DNA of 64,000 nt, taken from contig JACKPO010000001.1 in NCBI GenBank assembly GCA_024233515.1, forward strand, positions 186,001 to 250,000. The letters are read 5' to 3'. Source of the DNA: Chlamydiales bacterium (GTDB lineage: Bacteria; Chlamydiota; Chlamydiia; Chlamydiales; Simkaniaceae). Below, piece by piece: positions 61,947 through 64,000 of this stretch (positions are counted from its first letter, which is position 1; every line of letters starts with the position of its first letter). A model generated the notes under the pieces. It worked only from the letters and a program-made list of their open reading frames with translations. It ran no database searches and had not been told where the DNA came from. A program made the translations under genes and the position numbers.

Positions 61947-62906
61947 ATGAACGAAGTAGATTTATTTTATCAAATGCTCAGAATCCGTCGGATTGAAGAG
62001 GCCATTGGAGACCGTTACGCAGAACAAAAAATTCGGTGTCCTATTCATTTGAGTAATGGTCAGGAAGGAATTGCTGTCGGTGTTGCCTCTTCCTTAGGGC
62101 TGGGGGATGAAATTATTTGCTCTCACCGCTCTCACGCTCATTATTTGGCTAAGGGTGGTGACCTAAAAAAGTTGGTAGCAGAACTTCATGGGAAAGAAAC
62201 GGGTTGTGCTCGTGGCAGAGGGGGGGCTTCCCACTTGATCGATCGCTCCGTTGGGATGATGGGGAGTACCCCCATTTTGGGGAATACCATTCCCATCGGC
62301 CTAGGCCTTGCTCTAGCTGCTCAAATAAAAAAGGAGAAAAAGGTTATTGCCATTTTCTTTGGAGATGGGGCGACAGAAGAGGGGGTCTTTGGAGAAAGTT
62401 TGAATTTCGCTTCTCTTCATAATCTCCCAGTCCTTTTTATTTGTGAAAACAATCTCTATTCAAACTGCACCTCTCTTGAAAAAAGACAGTCTCGAAAACG
62501 GAGCAGAGAAAAAATTGCAGCGGCTCATGGAATGTATGCCAAAACAGGAAATGGAAACCGTATTCTGGAATGTGCAGCCCTTGCAAAAGAAGGGATCGAT
62601 TCGGTTCGAGGAGGAAATGGCCCTGCCTTCATTGAATTTGAAACCTATCGCCATAAGGAACACTGTGGCCCGAATCTTGATATAGACATCGGGGTTCGAA
62701 GCGAAGAAGAGTATTACGCCCATATAGAACAATGCCCGATTAAACAATTTCGAGAGAAACTTCAAAAAGATGACATCTTGAGCGAAAGTCAAATGGATGA
62801 TTTAGAAATCAAAATTCTTAAAGAAATTAATGAGGCTTTTAACTTTGCGAAAGAGAGTTCCTATCCTCATTTTGATCTCGATGATGAAAAGACCTATGCG
62901 GAGTAG
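61947..62906 (+). CDS. TPP-dependent dehydrogenase E1 component, alpha subunit
   Basis: 319 residues of the PDH/acetoin-dehydrogenase E1 alpha family. HLSNGQEGIAVGVASSLG, SHRSHAHYLAKGG, GRGGASHLIDRS, and the TPP/Mg motif GDGATEEGVFGESLNFASLHNLPVLFICENN are all present. TYRHKEHCGPNLDID is a variant of the usual 'YRxxGHSxxD', seen as I recall in the sugar/LPS-locus subgroup rather than in true pyruvate dehydrogenase. No E2 or E3 gene is beside it here. It is followed by the beta subunit after three bases. Confidence 0.85.
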   Translation: MNEVDLFYQMLRIRRIEEAIGDRYAEQKIRCPIHLSNGQEGIAVGVASSLGLGDEIICSHRSHAHYLAKGGDLKKLVAELHGKETGCARGRGGASHLIDRSVGMMGSTPILGNTIPIGLGLALAAQIKKEKKVIAIFFGDGATEEGVFGESLNFASLHNLPVLFICENNLYSNCTSLEKRQSRKRSREKIAAAHGMYAKTGNGNRILECAALAKEGIDSVRGGNGPAFIEFETYRHKEHCGPNLDIDIGVRSEEEYYAHIEQCPIKQFREKLQKDDILSESQMDDLEIKILKEINEAFNFAKESSYPHFDLDDEKTYAE

Positions 62907-62909
62907 CCA

Positions 62910-63983
62910 ATGGCCAGAGAAATTACTTTTAGCGATGCCATTCTAGAAGCAACAACGGAACAACTCAGCTTGGATCCTTCTGTGTGTCTTATGGGGCAGG
63001 GAATCACCGGCCCAAATGGCATTTATGGAACAACAAAAGGGCTAGAGGAAACTTTTGGCTCTTCAAGGATCATTGAATTTCCAAACTCACAAAGTACAAT
63101 GGCAGGGGTTGCCATTGGCTGCGCAACGAAAGGACTACGGCCCATTTTTGTTCAGCAGCGGGTTGATTTCTTTTTGCTTGCTCTCGATCAGCTGATCAAT
63201 AATGGTGCAAAATGGAACTACATGTTTGGGGGAGAAACGCCGATTCCCATTGTGTTCCGATTGATTATGGGGAGGGGCTGGGGACAAGGACCTCAACTCT
63301 CACAGACTTTGCAAAGTCTTTTTGCTCATATTCCTGGCTTAAAAGTTGTGATGCCTTCTACTCCTTATGATGCGAAGGGGCTTCTTACCTCATCGATTCA
63401 AGATAATAACCCTGTCATTTTCCTCGAACACCGCTGGTTGCATGATACTTTTGGTTCTGTTCCAGAGGAACCTTACTCCATCCCATTGGGGAAGGCGCAG
63501 GTTGTTCACGAAGGGACCGATGTCACAATTGTGACAACGTCTCACATGACCCTTGAGGGGAGAAAAGCAGTGACCCTTCTTCAAGAAGAAGGGATTTCTG
63601 CAGAACTGATTGACGTCCGCAGTGTCAAGCCGCTTGACAAAGAGACCATTATTAAGTCTGTTCGAAAAACAGGACGGATGATCGTTGCTGATCCTGATTG
63701 GAAATTTTGTGGATTTGGGTCTGAAGTTGTTGCCACAATTGCCGAGGAGGCTTTCGCTGATTTAAAAGCACCACCTGCACGGATTAGCTATCCTGACCGC
63801 CATACTCCAATGAGTTGGGCTCTTTCAAACCACTACTACCCCACACACCGGGATATTGCGATGGAAGCATGTAAGATGCTCCGTCTTCCTTCAAAAGCCC
63901 AAATGCTCCTGCAAGAACTTCTGGAATACCGAAGCGAAGGACCTCTTGATGTCCCAGATGCCTCCTTTAAAGGACCTTTTTAA
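62910..63983 (+). CDS. TPP-dependent dehydrogenase E1 component, beta subunit with altered active site
   Basis: 357 residues of the transketolase-like E1 beta family (GLRPIFVQQRVDFFLLALDQLINNGAKW; HIPGLKVVMPSTPYDAKGLL; IFLEHRWLH; the C-terminal transketolase domain). The position that is normally the TPP-activating Glu reads Gln in FPNSQSTMAGVAIG (family 'PxSExxxxG'), and the family's GPQHSQ reads GPQLSQ, losing the His. The subfamily with 'GRGWGQGPQ' and 'FLEHRWLH' is linked in my memory to sugar/surface-glycan loci. It may be an unusual enzyme or a non-oxidising relative. ORF complete. Confidence 0.85.
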   Translation: MAREITFSDAILEATTEQLSLDPSVCLMGQGITGPNGIYGTTKGLEETFGSSRIIEFPNSQSTMAGVAIGCATKGLRPIFVQQRVDFFLLALDQLINNGAKWNYMFGGETPIPIVFRLIMGRGWGQGPQLSQTLQSLFAHIPGLKVVMPSTPYDAKGLLTSSIQDNNPVIFLEHRWLHDTFGSVPEEPYSIPLGKAQVVHEGTDVTIVTTSHMTLEGRKAVTLLQEEGISAELIDVRSVKPLDKETIIKSVRKTGRMIVADPDWKFCGFGSEVVATIAEEAFADLKAPPARISYPDRHTPMSWALSNHYYPTHRDIAMEACKMLRLPSKAQMLLQELLEYRSEGPLDVPDASFKGPF

Positions 63984-63986
63984 TAT

Positions 63987-64000
63987 ATGGCTCATCAAAA
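63987..64000 (+). CDS. Start of a further gene, cut by the window edge
   Basis: An ATG at 63987, three bases after the E1 beta stop, opens a frame (Met-Ala-His-Gln...) that runs off the end. The tight spacing suggests a third gene of the same operon. Nothing can be said of its product. Confidence 0.3.

Overview
The window is a piece of the chromosome of a member of the Chlamydiota, most likely one outside the Chlamydiaceae (an amoeba- or invertebrate-associated 'environmental' chlamydia). The evidence is the gene set and gene order: an NTT-type ATP/ADP translocase, a DNA topoisomerase I with a C-terminal SWIB domain, a very large LepB signal peptidase with a long insertion, an RsbU phosphatase, and blocks recalled from Chlamydia (pgsA2/npt2/sohB/polA/coaE/rho; CT538-like/tsaE/dnaQ; rsbU near eno; ahpC-groEL-DUF1343-uvrD-rpoN). 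Genes absent from Chlamydia in my memory (PutA, PhzF, a Doc toxin module, a DUF4143 ATPase, a surface glycosyltransferase cluster) point away from the reduced Chlamydiaceae. I cannot name the genus from sequence alone.

Layout. 1-4059: a tight plus-strand run (small membrane protein, CT538-like protein, tsaE, engB, dnaQ-like exonuclease, pgk). 4069-7038: a strong promoter, then npt, dedA-like and pgsA. 7065-10800: a large inverted repeat, an anion/amino-acid symporter and a repeat-built autotransporter. 10922-17996: sohB-polA-coaE-rho and an MGDG-synthase-like glycosyltransferase. 18018-22832: small secreted and membrane proteins, lepB, a full-length 160-bp hairpin repeat, manA and a tiny secreted zinc-ribbon protein. 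22893-28742: amino acid antiporter, ROK kinase, pentapeptide lipoprotein, CCA/poly(A) polymerase, rsbU. 28758-34088: TrmH methyltransferase, rsgA, DUF4143 ATPase, eno, a cupin.

34090-36939: PhzF, AhpC, an MBL hydrolase and a Doc/AbrB toxin-antitoxin pair beside tRNA-Arg. 37006-41970: a PrmA-like methyltransferase, a frameshifted outer-membrane porin whose start lies in the groEL terminator, groESL with a CIRCE operator, and a NamZ-type muramidase. 42055-50541: putA, uvrD, two micro-membrane proteins and rpoN. 50522-56653: a five-gene minus-strand cluster with two double-domain glycosyltransferases, two DXD glycosyltransferases (one with DXD changed to DYN) and a membrane HELLH metalloprotease; this is the best candidate for an undescribed system. 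56899-64000: topA-SWIB, O-antigen-ligase-like protein, a GT4 glycosyltransferase, and an E1 alpha/beta TPP enzyme whose beta subunit lacks two catalytic residues.

Four related copies of a small inverted-repeat element (10762, 21256, 56711, 61853) are scattered between genes. Minor structures were sought by eye only; all function calls are from motif recognition, with no database search.
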